Positions 9,494 to 18,281 of a DNA stretch of 53,849 bases are shown piece after piece. The first letter of the stretch is position 1. The number at the start of each line of letters is the position of its first letter. A model generated the notes under the pieces. That model was not told where the DNA came from and made no database searches. It saw only the letters and a list, made by a program, of their open reading frames with translations. The stretch comes from Acidobacteriota bacterium (lineage in GTDB: Bacteria; Acidobacteriota; Vicinamibacteria; Vicinamibacterales; UBA2999): NCBI GenBank assembly GCA_016210845.1, contig JACQTK010000026.1:1-53849 (forward strand), read 5' to 3'. The position numbers and the translations under genes are program-made.

Positions 9494-11908
9494 ATGTGGC
9501 ACGAGATTCTGGTCGCCGTTCGCATGCTCCTCAGGGATCGCGGGCTGACGCTCGCGGCCGTGGCCGCGCTCGCCCTCGGGATTGGCGCGAACACCACCGT
9601 ATTCACCATTGCCAATGCGGTCGTGCTGCGCGACCTGCCGTTCGACGAGCCCGACCGCATCGTCGAGGTCGGGACGCGCGTGCAGCAGGGCAATCGCGGC
9701 GTCTCCTACTTCGATCTGCTTGACTGGCGCGAGCGCTCGCGCACGTTGGACGGGATCGCCGCCTTCACGCAGCAGACGATGAACCTGAGCGACGACGAGC
9801 ACGCCCCGGAGCGGGTCGACGGCGCCTATATGTCGGCCGACGCGTTCGGCCTCATCGGCCATCAGCCCATGCTCGGACGCGCCCTGACGGCGGACGACGA
9901 GTGGCCCGGCGCACCGTCCGTGATCGTCCTGGGATACGCCGTCTGGCGAGATCGCTATGGATCCGACGTAGACGTCGTCGGCCGGACGATCCGTGTGAAT
10001 GGTGTGCCGTCGGTTGTCGTCGGCGTGATGGCCGAAGGCTTTAGGTTCCCCTTCAGCGCCGACGCCTGGCAGCCGATCACCCGATTCTCCCCAGCGGTCC
10101 TCCAGCGCCGCGACGCACGCACGCTGGGCGCGGTGGGACGGCTGGAGGCGGACGCGACGCTCGCACAGGCGCGCGACGATCTCGCGATCGTGATGGACGG
10201 CCTCGCCCGCGAGTATCCGGCGACGAACGCGGGCCTGCAGCCACGCGTCCTCCCGTTCCGGCTTGGCGCGGGTCCCCAGGTCAACGTCACCATGTACGCG
10301 CTGCTCGGCGCCGTTGCCTTCGTGCTGCTCATCGCGTGCGCCAACGTCGCCAACCTACTCCTGGCGCGCGCCGCCGATCGCACACGAGAGATATCCGTGC
10401 GCATGGCCATCGGCGCCTCGAGCTGGCACATCGTGCGCCAGCTGCTCGTGGAGAGCGTGCTGCTGGCCGCTACGGCGGGTGCGATTGGGCTCGGCCTCTC
10501 GGTGGCGGGCGTCAGGCTTTTCACCCGCGCCGTGACGGGCACCGGCGAGCCCTACTGGCTGCAGTTCACGATGGACCTGCGCGTGTTCGGGTTCTTCGCG
10601 GCGCTCTGCCTCGGCACGGCCGTGCTGTTCGGGCTGGCCCCCGCGCTGCACGCGGCCAGGACGAACGTGAGCGAGACGCTCAACGAGTCGAGCCGCGGCG
10701 CCGCGGGCGCCCTCAGGGCCCGCCGCTGGGCTGGCGCGCTCGTCGTGTTGCAGCTGGCGCTCGCGCCGGTCCTGCTGACGGGAGCCGGCCTCATGATGCG
10801 GACGCTGATTGCTTCGTATCAGGCTGACCCTGGCATCGACACGTCAGGGCTGCTGCGCCTTCGCCTGGTGCTCGGCAGCCAGGCCTATCCCCGCCCGGAA
10901 CAGCACGCGCAGTTCTATCGACAGCTCGAGGATCGGCTGGCGTCGATACCCAACGCCCGGGCGACGCTTGCCCACGCCGCCCCGCTCGAGGGGGCCACAC
11001 CGCGGGAGGTGTCGTTCGACGATCGTCCCGAGCCGCCGGCAGGCACGCGCCCCGTGGTCTCGATCCTCACCATCGGCCTGCGGTACTTCGACACGCTGGG
11101 CGTGCGCCTGCTGCAAGGCCGCGACTTCGCACCGAGCGATACTGGCGCGGGGGAGACGCCCGCCATCGTGAACGCGCGCTTTGCGTCGCTGCACTTTCCG
11201 GGAGTCGACCCGAGCGGCCGACGCATCCGTCTGACGACGACGGGAACGCCGGACCCCACCGAGCCGGAGTGGGTCACGATCGTCGGCCTCGCGCCAAACA
11301 TACGACAGCGCGGCACCGAAGACCTCGATTTCGATCCGATCGTCTACCTGCCGTATTCGGCCAATCCGCTGACGTGGACCAGCATCCTCGTGCGCTCGGA
11401 ATCCGATTGGGCCCTCGTGACGTCGCAGCTTCGCGACCACGTGCGCGCGATCGACGCGGACCTCCCGCTCTTCGACATCGTGACGGTGGACGACCTGTTC
11501 TGGCGCGAGCTGTGGCCGATCCGCGTCTTCGGATCGATGTTCGCCGTCTTCGCGCTGATCGCGCTCGTCACGGCGGGCATCGGACTCTACGCGGTGACGG
11601 CGCGCTCGGTCGCACAGCGGACGCGCGAGCTTGGCGTCCGCATGGCCCTCGGCGCTCCGGCCGCGGAAATCTGATGGATCGTGACCAGGCGCGTCTCGGT
11701 GCAGCTCGGCATCGGCCTTGTCGTGGGAATGACGGGGGCGGTCGCCCTTACGCGCGTGTTGCAAACCCTCCTGCAGGTGAGCACCACGGATCCCGTGACG
11801 CTCGCGGCCGTGCTGACTGTGCTTCTCCTGGTCGGCCTTGGCGCGTCACTCGTACCGGCCCGCAGGGCGATGCGCGTCGACCCGGTGGTGGCGCTGCGGG
11901 CCGAGTAA
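9494..11908 (+). pseudogene. ADOP permease with an in-frame stop codon
   Basis: The start is ATG 9494, 8 bp after the previous permease gene. The frame encodes an ADOP protein (N-terminal 'ALALGIGANTTVFTIANAVV', two MacB-like domains, two FtsX cores). It meets TGA at 11672-11674 ('GAPAAEI*WIVTRR'), then continues in the same frame through the last membrane segments to 'PARRAMRVDPVVALRAE'. A single base change from TGG would explain the stop. The gene otherwise spans a normal 804 codons. The truncated product lacks the final two or three helices. The downstream frame begins at a GTG (11681), but a separate protein is unlikely. Confidence 0.8.
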
Positions 11909-11909
11909 C

Positions 11910-12449
11910 CTACGCTAGGTACCCGAGCACCGACGCCAGCGTCGGGGAGAAGCCTGGCAGCACGGCCGACTGGATCGGCGTCCGGCTGTCGAACGGCCGC
12001 GTCACGACAACGCGCCCCGCCTGGCACGTCAGCACGTCGAGACGCTTGGCGAACTGGTGGTACAGCCAGACTTCACGCACACCATACTCCGCGAACCACC
12101 GCACGCGCTCGTCGAGCCGCCCGATGCGCGGATGCGGCGACAGCACCTCCACCACGAGATCGGGCGCTCCATAGATGCGGTCGGTCACGATGCTCGATCG
12201 GTCCGCACTGACGAAGAGCAGGTCGGGCTGCAGCACCAGGGCTCGTTCGGCGTCGAGGATCACGTCCACGGGCGAGATCACCACTTCGCCGCTGCGGTGC
12301 GCCTGGACGTGCGCCCGCAGGGCAACGGCGAGTTCCAATACGACGCGCTGGTGGCTGACGAACGGCGCATCCGCCACCCGCAGCACCCCGAAGATCAGCT
12401 CCTGCGGCACGACGGTCTCGGGTGTCGAGAAATACTCTTGAAGCGTCAT
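11910..12449 (-). CDS. Uma2-family (DUF820) putative restriction endonuclease-like protein
   Basis: The 179-residue protein has the Uma2 pattern: 'EYFSTPETVVPQELIFGVL', then 'VISPVDVILD', 'LQPDLLFVS', 'GAPDLVVEVLSP' and 'REVWLY'. The family adopts a PD-(D/E)XK nuclease fold; the D-x(n)-E-V-x residues are present. Its biological role is not established. I use ATG 12449 rather than the longer track start at 12500, because a strong AGGAGGG (12458-12464) lies 8 nt upstream of it on the minus strand. It converges on the ADOP array with one base between the stops. Confidence 0.82.
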   Translation of the reverse strand: MTLQEYFSTPETVVPQELIFGVLRVADAPFVSHQRVVLELAVALRAHVQAHRSGEVVISPVDVILDAERALVLQPDLLFVSADRSSIVTDRIYGAPDLVVEVLSPHPRIGRLDERVRWFAEYGVREVWLYHQFAKRLDVLTCQAGRVVVTRPFDSRTPIQSAVLPGFSPTLASVLGYLA

Positions 12450-12644
12450 GGTGCCCGCCCTCCTGCGGCGGCGCCGCCCTGGTGCGCCGACGATTGCCAT
12501 GAGAACTCTGCTCCTTCGACGACGACGATGCCATCGTCCAGCGGCGAAAGCAAGGCGCCATCAACCGGCGCCGTTGGCTGGGCGCAGCGGCCTTTGCCCG
12601 GCCCAGGGGGCCGCCCGTCGAGATCCGTCGAGAACCCCTTAGCG

Positions 12645-12680
12645 GGTTCGCGAATACCTCTGTGGCGCGCTCCGCGAACC
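12645..12680. repeat. Inverted repeat GGTTCGCG...CGCGAACC
   Basis: GGTTCGCG (12645-12652) and CGCGAACC (12673-12680) form a perfect 8-bp inverted repeat around 20 nt. The left arm also overlaps a competing AACCC-cttagc-GGGTT hairpin just upstream. It lies between the Uma2 start and the PadR promoter. The rest of 12450-12644 shows nothing I can name apart from the Uma2 Shine-Dalgarno. Confidence 0.4.
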
Positions 12681-12732
12681 GAGGCGGAAGTGAGGCGGAA
12701 GTAATTGACATTAGTCTTACTCTGTGTAAGAT
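12681..12732 (+). promoter_or_regulatory. PadR-gene promoter with tandem 11-bp repeats and an overlapping dyad
   Basis: GAGGCGGAAGT occurs twice in tandem (12681-12691, 12692-12702), one helical turn apart. A perfect -35 TTGACA (12705-12710), a 16-bp spacer and a -10 TAAGAT (12727-12732) follow. TCTTAC-tctgt-GTAAGA (12715-12720, 12726-12731) is a dyad across the spacer and -10. That is the position expected for PadR autorepression. The tandem repeat next to the -35 looks like an activator site. Transcription would start about 7 nt before the ATG at 12746. Confidence 0.75.
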
Positions 12733-12745
12733 CGATGGCCACGAG

Positions 12746-13054
12746 ATGAGTGGCAGGCTTCCGTCCATCTCTCCAGTCGAATCGTTGGTGCTGGATCTCG
12801 TTGAAAACCGCGAGCGCTACGGGTTGGAGCTCGTGGAACTTTCAGGCGGGCGTCTCAAGCGCGGCTCGGTGTACGTCACGCTCGGCCGGATGGAAAAGAA
12901 AGGGTTTGTCACCTCGCGGCAGGAGGAACGTCCACTGGGCGCGATCGGCCTCCCTCGCCGCCTCTACCGGGCCACACCGTACGGCTTGAAGGTGCGCCAC
13001 GCCTACCACCTCCTGCGCGAGGCGCTGGCCCTCAAGCCGGCGGAGGCGCGGTGA
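12746..13054 (+). CDS. PadR-family transcriptional regulator
   Basis: The 102-residue winged-helix protein contains the PadR signature: 'ERYGLELVELSGGRLKRGSV', 'YVTLGRMEKKGFVTSRQEE' and 'RRLYRATPYGLKVRHAY'. The short C-terminal helix suits a small dimeric PadR. I use ATG 12746 rather than the track's 12662, because the promoter -10 lies inside that longer version. PadR proteins usually repress adjacent transporter genes and their own promoter; the dyad over the -10 fits this. It heads a tight operon with an ABC exporter, each gene overlapping the next or nearly so. Confidence 0.88.
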   Translation: MSGRLPSISPVESLVLDLVENRERYGLELVELSGGRLKRGSVYVTLGRMEKKGFVTSRQEERPLGAIGLPRRLYRATPYGLKVRHAYHLLREALALKPAEAR

Positions 13055-13248
13055 CGCCTGGCACGCGCGTCGCGGAGCTGGCGGCGAGGATTCTGCGCGC
13101 GGAGACCTTCACGCTGATCGTGTCGCCCGCCGTGGCGGATCTCCAGATCGAAGCGCCAACGGCCGGCTGGCCTCAGCGCCTGCGCGGTCATGTGGCCGTG
13201 TGGCGTGCGTTCTGCGGCGCCCTCTGGTACGACCTAGGGACGACGTGA
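13051..13248 (+). CDS. Small hypothetical protein in PadR-ABC operon
   Basis: The 65-residue protein starts at GTG 13051 and overlaps the PadR stop by GTGA. Its own stop overlaps the next gene the same way. The sequence 'AARILRAETFTLIVSPAVAD' is followed by 'WPQRLRGHVAVWRAF'. It has no clear membrane segment and no family I recognise. Position and coupling suggest an accessory part of the ABC exporter or its regulation. Confidence 0.6.
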   Translation: MTPGTRVAELAARILRAETFTLIVSPAVADLQIEAPTAGWPQRLRGHVAVWRAFCGALWYDLGTT

Positions 13249-13535
13249 GCGCGTCGCTCTTCGATGAGACGCGGCGGGCCAACCTGCGTGCGGGCATGTC
13301 CACCCTGGCCTGGCTCACGCTCGTGCAGGCTTCCTACTACGCGTGCCTGATCGTCTTCATGGCGGATCTCGGCGCTGGCGCGCGACGCCTCGATCGCAGC
13401 ACGCTGCTGCGCGATCCCACGTTCCGGACGATCGCGACCGCGGCGCGCGCCGTCGTGCTGATGACGGTCCTCCTGTATGTGGTCGCGGCAGCCGCCTGTG
13501 CGTGGCCCGGACGGCGCGCGAAACCACTCGAGTGA
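13245..13535 (+). CDS. Small two-helix membrane protein in PadR-ABC operon
   Basis: The 96-residue protein starts at GTG 13245 (GTGA overlap) and has two hydrophobic stretches: 'STLAWLTLVQASYYACLIVF' and a second around 'AVVLMTVLLYVVAAAACAW'. A soluble segment of about 30 residues lies between them. I do not recognise the family. It lies 3 bp before the ATPase gene, so it is probably a membrane partner of the exporter. Confidence 0.65.
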   Translation: MSASLFDETRRANLRAGMSTLAWLTLVQASYYACLIVFMADLGAGARRLDRSTLLRDPTFRTIATAARAVVLMTVLLYVVAAAACAWPGRRAKPLE

Positions 13536-13538
13536 GGG

Positions 13539-14303
13539 ATGCTCGAGCTCCTCGACGTCTCGAAGAGCTATCACGGCATCGCCGCCGTGCGGACGCTCAG
13601 CCTGACGGCCGCCCCCGGCCAGGTGATCGGACTGCTCGGACCGAACGGATCGGGCAAGAGCACCAGCGTACGCCTCGTGGTGGGTCTGCTCCGCCCAAGC
13701 CGCGGCCAGGTGCGCTGGCGCGGCGTCGACATCCAGCAGCAGCTCCGCGCCTATCAGGCGGTCGTCGGATATGTCCCTGAAGAACCGCGGCTCTATGCGT
13801 GTCTGACGGCCACCGAGTACCTCGAACTGGTCGGCGGCCTGCGCGATCTGCCACGTTCCACGCTCGTCCGGCGCGTGAACCGCTATCTCGAGCTCTTCGG
13901 TCTCGACTCCGACCGGCATTCCCCTCTCTCGTCCTTCTCGAAGGGGATGCGGCAGAAGATCCTGCTGGCCGCGGCGCTCCTGCACGACCCCGAGCTCGTC
14001 GTGCTCGACGAACCTGGGTCGGGCCTCGACGTGGCGTCCACGCTCATCCTTCGGACGCTGATCGCCTCGCTGGCGGCTCGTGGCAAGACGGTCATCTACA
14101 GCTCGCATGTTCTCGACGAGGTGGAGAAGACGTGCGGGCACGTCGTCATCCTGCACAACGGCCACGTCGTCGCCCACAACTCGGTGGCCCGGCTGCGCGA
14201 GGTGGCCAACGCCGCCTCGCTCGAGGAGATCTTCGCCGCGCTCGCCGTCGATCAGGACGTGGCCCGTGTCGGCCGCGAGCTCGCTGACGCCGTCAAGCTC
14301 TGA
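13539..14303 (+). CDS. ABC transporter ATP-binding protein, ABC-2 type
   Basis: This 254-residue ATPase has Walker A 'GLLGPNGSGKST', Q-loop region 'VVGYVPEEP', signature 'SSFSKGMRQK', Walker B 'LVVLDEPGSGLD' and switch His in 'VIYSSHVLDE'. The signature FSKGMRQ and Walker B GSGLD are typical of CcmA/ABC-2 exporters. It follows the small membrane protein by 3 bp and overlaps the permease start at 14303. Its probable job is to drive export through the neighbouring permease under PadR control; the substrate is unknown. Confidence 0.88.
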   Translation: MLELLDVSKSYHGIAAVRTLSLTAAPGQVIGLLGPNGSGKSTSVRLVVGLLRPSRGQVRWRGVDIQQQLRAYQAVVGYVPEEPRLYACLTATEYLELVGGLRDLPRSTLVRRVNRYLELFGLDSDRHSPLSSFSKGMRQKILLAAALLHDPELVVLDEPGSGLDVASTLILRTLIASLAARGKTVIYSSHVLDEVEKTCGHVVILHNGHVVAHNSVARLREVANAASLEEIFAALAVDQDVARVGRELADAVKL

Positions 14304-15844
14304 TGATGTCCGCCTCGCTCGCGCGCGAATGGCGGCAGTTTCTCCTCCTGTCGCGCACCTCCGTGCACCGCCTGCTGAACGCCGCGGTCCACTCGCGGGA
14401 TGCCGACCCCATGCAGTTTGCGATCTGGGTGGCGGCGCTTGCGACGACGCCGCCCACCCTGTTTGCGTTGCGGATGATCTTCATCTACGCGGGAGCAGAT
14501 CGGGTGTCGTCAATCCGGGTGGTCGAGGAGCTCGTGCTCACCCACCGCCTGTTCTTCGTCGTGTACGGCATGGTTGCCGCGGCGCTGCTGGCCGAGCTCG
14601 TCTGGGACGCGCTGCTGCCCGATCGCAGCGATCAGGAGATCGTCGGCGTACTGCCCGTGCGGCCGAGGACCATCGCTGCCGCGCGCCTGGCGGGCGCCGC
14701 CACCGTGGCCGCAGCCTTCACGCTGGCGATCAACGCGCCGTCCGGTCTCCTCTTTGCTGTCGCGTCGAGCTCGGCGTTCGGCCTCGGCGCCTTTCCCATG
14801 GTGTTCGCCGCCCACGTGCTTGCGACGATGCTGGCGTGCCTTCTCGTCTTCTTCACATTGCTCAGCCTGCGTGGCCTGCTCGCGTTGTCCCCGGTCGCGG
14901 GCGCTGCGCAGGGCCTGGCCACGCTCCTCCAACTGTTCACCATCGTCGCGCTGGTGGAGGTGTTCATCTACCTGCCCTCGGTGCTGCCGGCAATCGGCGA
15001 GCGGATTCTGCGGGACGACCCTGCTGTCGCCATCCTGCCGCCCGCGTGGTTCGCGGGGCTCTACGGGTCGATCGCCGGCACCGAGCGGGAGGTGGTCGCC
15101 TCTGGGGCTGGTGTCGCGCTCGCCGCCACGCTGGCGTCCGCCGGACTCGCGGCGGCCCTCTATCTCGGCTCTGCGGGGATCCTGGGGCGACGCACGCTCG
15201 AGACGCAGGCCCGCAACGGCGCACGCGGTCTCACATGGCTGCTCCGCATGATGGCCCCCCTCTGGCTGCGGCGGCCGACCGTACGGGCGATCTTCCTGTT
15301 CGCTCTGGCGAGCCTCCTGAGAAGCCGCCGACACCTCTTCACCCTCGCCACGTACACGGGACTGGCCATCGGCATCTGCCTGATTGCGGCAGAAGTGCGC
15401 GGCACCCTGTCAATCGTCGAGCCCGAACCCTATCTCCTCGCGATACCGATGGTGACGATCTTCTTCGCCGTGCTCGGCCTCCGGTCGGCGTGCGCCGTTC
15501 CCACCGACGAGGACGCGAACTGGCCGTTCCGGCTGTCCGAGCCGCACGTGTCGGCCGCCGCGGCCGCCACCTCCGCTGTGATGCTGGCGCTCGGCGTCGT
15601 ACCGATGAAGTCGCGGTGGCCGCTCGTGCTCGTGGCGCTGAACCTGTTCGCGTTCCAGTTGGCCGCGGCGCAGAGGGCGGCCTTGCAGTCGCCTCGGGGC
15701 ATCGTCACGTACCTGCTCGCCATCGGCGCGATGACGACAGCCTTGCGGATCGTCCGCGAATGCCGCACACGCGGGGCCAGGGTGGAGTTCGACGCGCCCG
15801 ACGGGAGCCTGCAGACGCTCGGCCTCTCGGAGGCCTTGCAGTAA
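14303..15844 (+). CDS. Multi-spanning membrane protein, ABC exporter permease
   Basis: The 513-residue protein has at least ten hydrophobic stretches, for example 'FFVVYGMVAAALLAELVWDA', 'TVAAAFTLAINAP' and 'VLATMLACLLVFFTLLSL'. The cytoplasmic 'DRSDQEIVGVLPVRPRTIAA' resembles the coupling segment of ABC-2-type permeases. ATG 14303 or 14306 overlaps the ATPase stop. It completes the PadR operon. The C-terminal part, from about residue 320, has a second cluster of helices ending in 'ECRTRGARVEFDAPDGSL'. Confidence 0.75.
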   Translation: MMSASLAREWRQFLLLSRTSVHRLLNAAVHSRDADPMQFAIWVAALATTPPTLFALRMIFIYAGADRVSSIRVVEELVLTHRLFFVVYGMVAAALLAELVWDALLPDRSDQEIVGVLPVRPRTIAAARLAGAATVAAAFTLAINAPSGLLFAVASSSAFGLGAFPMVFAAHVLATMLACLLVFFTLLSLRGLLALSPVAGAAQGLATLLQLFTIVALVEVFIYLPSVLPAIGERILRDDPAVAILPPAWFAGLYGSIAGTEREVVASGAGVALAATLASAGLAAALYLGSAGILGRRTLETQARNGARGLTWLLRMMAPLWLRRPTVRAIFLFALASLLRSRRHLFTLATYTGLAIGICLIAAEVRGTLSIVEPEPYLLAIPMVTIFFAVLGLRSACAVPTDEDANWPFRLSEPHVSAAAAATSAVMLALGVVPMKSRWPLVLVALNLFAFQLAAAQRAALQSPRGIVTYLLAIGAMTTALRIVRECRTRGARVEFDAPDGSLQTLGLSEALQ

Positions 15845-15994
15845 AGTGTCGCTGCCGCCGATGTCCGGATGCGGCCCTGCGTGGTTCACAAACGAGAGCG
15901 GCGTCATCTTCACGGGCCGCTGCCTCGAATAGCGCATTCGGGCGGCCCCCGCGGCAGCGAGCGGCCCTCGGGCGGAACGGACGTTCTGCCATCT

Positions 15995-16025
15995 TGTCGT
16001 CATTGTTCATGGTAAAGTGACGACA
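15995..16025. promoter_or_regulatory. 8-bp dyad over the start of the DUF4143 ATPase gene
   Basis: TGTCGTCA (15995-16002) and TGACGACA (16018-16025) are perfect inverted repeats separated by 15 nt; the second includes the A of the ATG. TAAAGT (16013-16018) inside it is a plausible -10, placing +1 at or next to the start codon. It looks like an operator and near-leaderless promoter. The rest of 15845-15994 shows no recognisable element. Confidence 0.5.
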
Positions 16026-17186
16026 TGGTGGCGGCAGGCCGCTACCGGCGTCTGCTGAAGCCCCCCAAGGGCAGCTTCTTCCTGTTCGGCGTGCGTGGGG
16101 CCGGGAAGAGCACGTGGACGCGGCTCGAATTCCCGGACGCCCATCTCATCGATCTGCTCGACGAGAGTCGCCACCAGGCGCTGCTGGCCAATCCAGGACT
16201 GCTCGCCCTCGAGCTCGAGGCTCTGCCCCCGTCCCGGGCGGTGGTATTGGACGAGATTCAACGGGCGCCGGCCCTTCTCAACGAAGTCCATCGGGCGATC
16301 GAAGGCACTCGGCGGCGATTTGTGCTGCTTGGATCCAGCGCGAGGCGACTCAAGACCCCGGCAACGAACCTGCTGGCCGGACGTGCGACTGTCAAGACGC
16401 TCTACCCGTTTGTGCCAGTCGAACTCGGCGCCGATTTCGATCTACAGCGGATCTTCAGATTCGGCAGCATCCCTCTCGTCTGGAGGCCGAGGACCCGCGT
16501 TCCACCCTCGAAGCCTACGTCCAGTTGTACATCCGCGATGAGATCAGGGTGGAAGCGCTCGTTCGCAACCTTCCCGGATTCTTAAGGTTCCTGCCCATCG
16601 CCGCGCTCTTCCACGGCCAGGTCATCAACGTCGCCGGCCTGGCGCGTGACTCCGCCACGGCCCGGACGACGGTGGAAGGCTACCTGGGCATCCTGCAGGA
16701 CACGTTGCTGGCGATCACCCTTCCCGCATTCGAAGCGCGGCTGCGCGTCCGCGACGGCAGCACCCGAAGCTCTACTGGGTCGATCCGGGCCTCGTCCGCG
16801 CAGCGAAGCGGCAACTCGGCCCCGTCGGCGCCGAGGAGCGCGGGCCGCCGCTCGAAGGATGGGTGCTCACCGTCCTCAGGGCGCACAACGAGGTTTCTGC
16901 GCTCTTCGACGACATCGCGTACTGGGCGCCCGCTCAGGCGCGACAGACAGAGGTCGACTTCCTGCTGCGCCGGGGGCGCGAGTACCTCGCGCTCGAGATC
17001 AAGTCCCAGTCCCGCTTCACGCCGACGCAACTGTCGGGACTGAAAGCCATCGCCGATCTGCCACGGGTGGCCCGTCGCGTCCTGGTGTATCTCGGCGATC
17101 GCCGTCTCCGGACCGAAGACGGCACCGACATCTGGCCGCTTGGGACGTTCCTCGATGCCCTGGCCGCCGACAGACTCTGGCCCTAG
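16025..17186 (+). pseudogene. AAA-type ATPase with DUF4143, two frameshifts
   Basis: Three frames must be joined. The first has Walker A 'GVRGAGKST' and Walker B 'VVLDEIQRAPALL'. The second carries 'LEAYVQLYIRDEIRVEALVR' and 'VINVAGLARDSATARTTVEG'. The third holds the DUF4143 nuclease-like end 'EVDFLLRRGREYLALEIKSQ' and runs to the stop at 17184. The breaks, near 16485 (tggag for tgggag) and 16757 (agcacccg for agccacccg), are each consistent with losing one base. Joined, it is about 385 codons, normal for this family of uncertain role. As it stands it is broken. Confidence 0.78.
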
Positions 17187-17211
17187 GCTGTTTCGCCGTT
17201 AAGCTGAGAGG

Positions 17212-18099
17212 GTGCCTCGAGCGACCCTCCGGACAGTCGCCCTGCTCCTCGCCGCGGTTCTCTGGCTCGACGCCGTAGCGGCGTTCGCGCAGATGACCGT
17301 CGACGCGCCTCCCTCGTTGAGCGCGGCGGCGCAGCGCGTGCGCGAGGTCAATCTCTCCGGCATCGCCGGGGCGCTCGCGCGTGCGGGCCTCGACCTGCCG
17401 GACCGCGTCCACGTCACGCTCATTCCCGAAGACGATCCGCGCGCCCGTCTGACGCCGGAGTGGATCGTTGGTCTCGCCTCCGGCCGCGAGCGCGTCGCCA
17501 TCTTCCCCGAGCGCGTCGGGTCGTACCCGCACGACTCGCTCGAGTCGGTCGTGCGTCACGAGATCGCGCACCTCGCGCTGTCCACGCGGGCAGATGGCCG
17601 CGCGCTGCCCAGATGGTTTCACGAGGGCGTCGCCGTCTCGGTGGAACGGGGGTGGGGCGTCGGCGGGCAGCTCCGCCTGTGGCTTGCCGCCCTGCGGGAT
17701 CCCGCGCTCAGCGACCTGGCCCACCTGTTTGCCGCCGATACCCAACCGGATGCCGCGGAAGCCTATCTGCTGGCCACCGCGCTCGTCGAGGACGTGCGGG
17801 CGCGGCATGGCGCGGCGGTACCGGGCATCATTGCCGCTCGGGTCGGGGCGGGCGCGCCCTTCGACGTCGCCTTTCGCCTCGACACCGGGGACACGCCAGA
17901 GGAGGCCGCGGCGCGTGCGTGGGCACGCTACGCGCAATGGCCCGCATGGCTTCCGGCCCTCACCACCACGTCGGCGCTCTGGGCGGCGGTCCTGGCCCTG
18001 GCGTTCGTCGCCTACGCCGTCCGCCTCCGCCGGCGCATCAGGCAGCGGCGGCAATGGGACGAGGAAGAGGGCGGGGACGACGCGTTCGACCGCCTCTGA
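17212..18099 (+). CDS. Membrane-anchored HExxH metallopeptidase-like protein
   Basis: The 295-residue protein has an N-terminal signal ('ALLLAAVLWLDAVAAFA'), a zinc-protease motif 'RHEIAHLAL' near residue 120, and 'WFHEGVAVSVE' about 15 residues later. The latter probably gives the third zinc ligand, as in the peptidase MA-like (gluzincin) family. A C-terminal membrane helix 'LWAAVLALAFVAYAVRLRRR' precedes an acidic tail. It should be anchored in the inner membrane with its catalytic domain in the periplasm. The start is GTG 17212, 25 bp after the ATPase remnant. The substrate is unknown. Confidence 0.75.
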   Translation: MPRATLRTVALLLAAVLWLDAVAAFAQMTVDAPPSLSAAAQRVREVNLSGIAGALARAGLDLPDRVHVTLIPEDDPRARLTPEWIVGLASGRERVAIFPERVGSYPHDSLESVVRHEIAHLALSTRADGRALPRWFHEGVAVSVERGWGVGGQLRLWLAALRDPALSDLAHLFAADTQPDAAEAYLLATALVEDVRARHGAAVPGIIAARVGAGAPFDVAFRLDTGDTPEEAAARAWARYAQWPAWLPALTTTSALWAAVLALAFVAYAVRLRRRIRQRRQWDEEEGGDDAFDRL

Positions 18100-18101
18100 C
18101 C

Positions 18102-18138
18102 GTCCGCTTCCGGGACGCCCCGTCCCACAAGCGGACAG
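18102..18138. promoter_or_regulatory. 37-bp palindromic element, copy 2
   Basis: GTCCGCTT-cc-GGGACG-ccc-CGTCCC-ac-AAGCGGAC forms a two-step perfect stem from 18102 to 18136, 2 bp after the peptidase stop. It matches the block at 3508-3544 over 37 nt. After it, 'cacactcgcagg' resembles the 'tacactctcagg' just before the ADOP start at 3649. The site may be an orphan ADOP-type control region, or simply a terminator-like repeat. Nothing else is recognisable to 18281. Confidence 0.5.
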
Positions 18139-18281
18139 GTCGACGCGCCACACGCGCGATTTCCGGCCACACTCGCAGGCACGCCGCTTGATATCGGGCG
18201 GCATGGGGCCCGTCCGGAGCAAAACCGTGGCAGGCGTAAGCGTCGGCCGAGTCCCGACGTGCTGTGGCCTAGCCGACAGAG

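Noticed and set aside
11672-11674. TGA as selenocysteine codon
   Set aside because: ADOP permeases have no redox Cys at this place and no SECIS-like hairpin follows.
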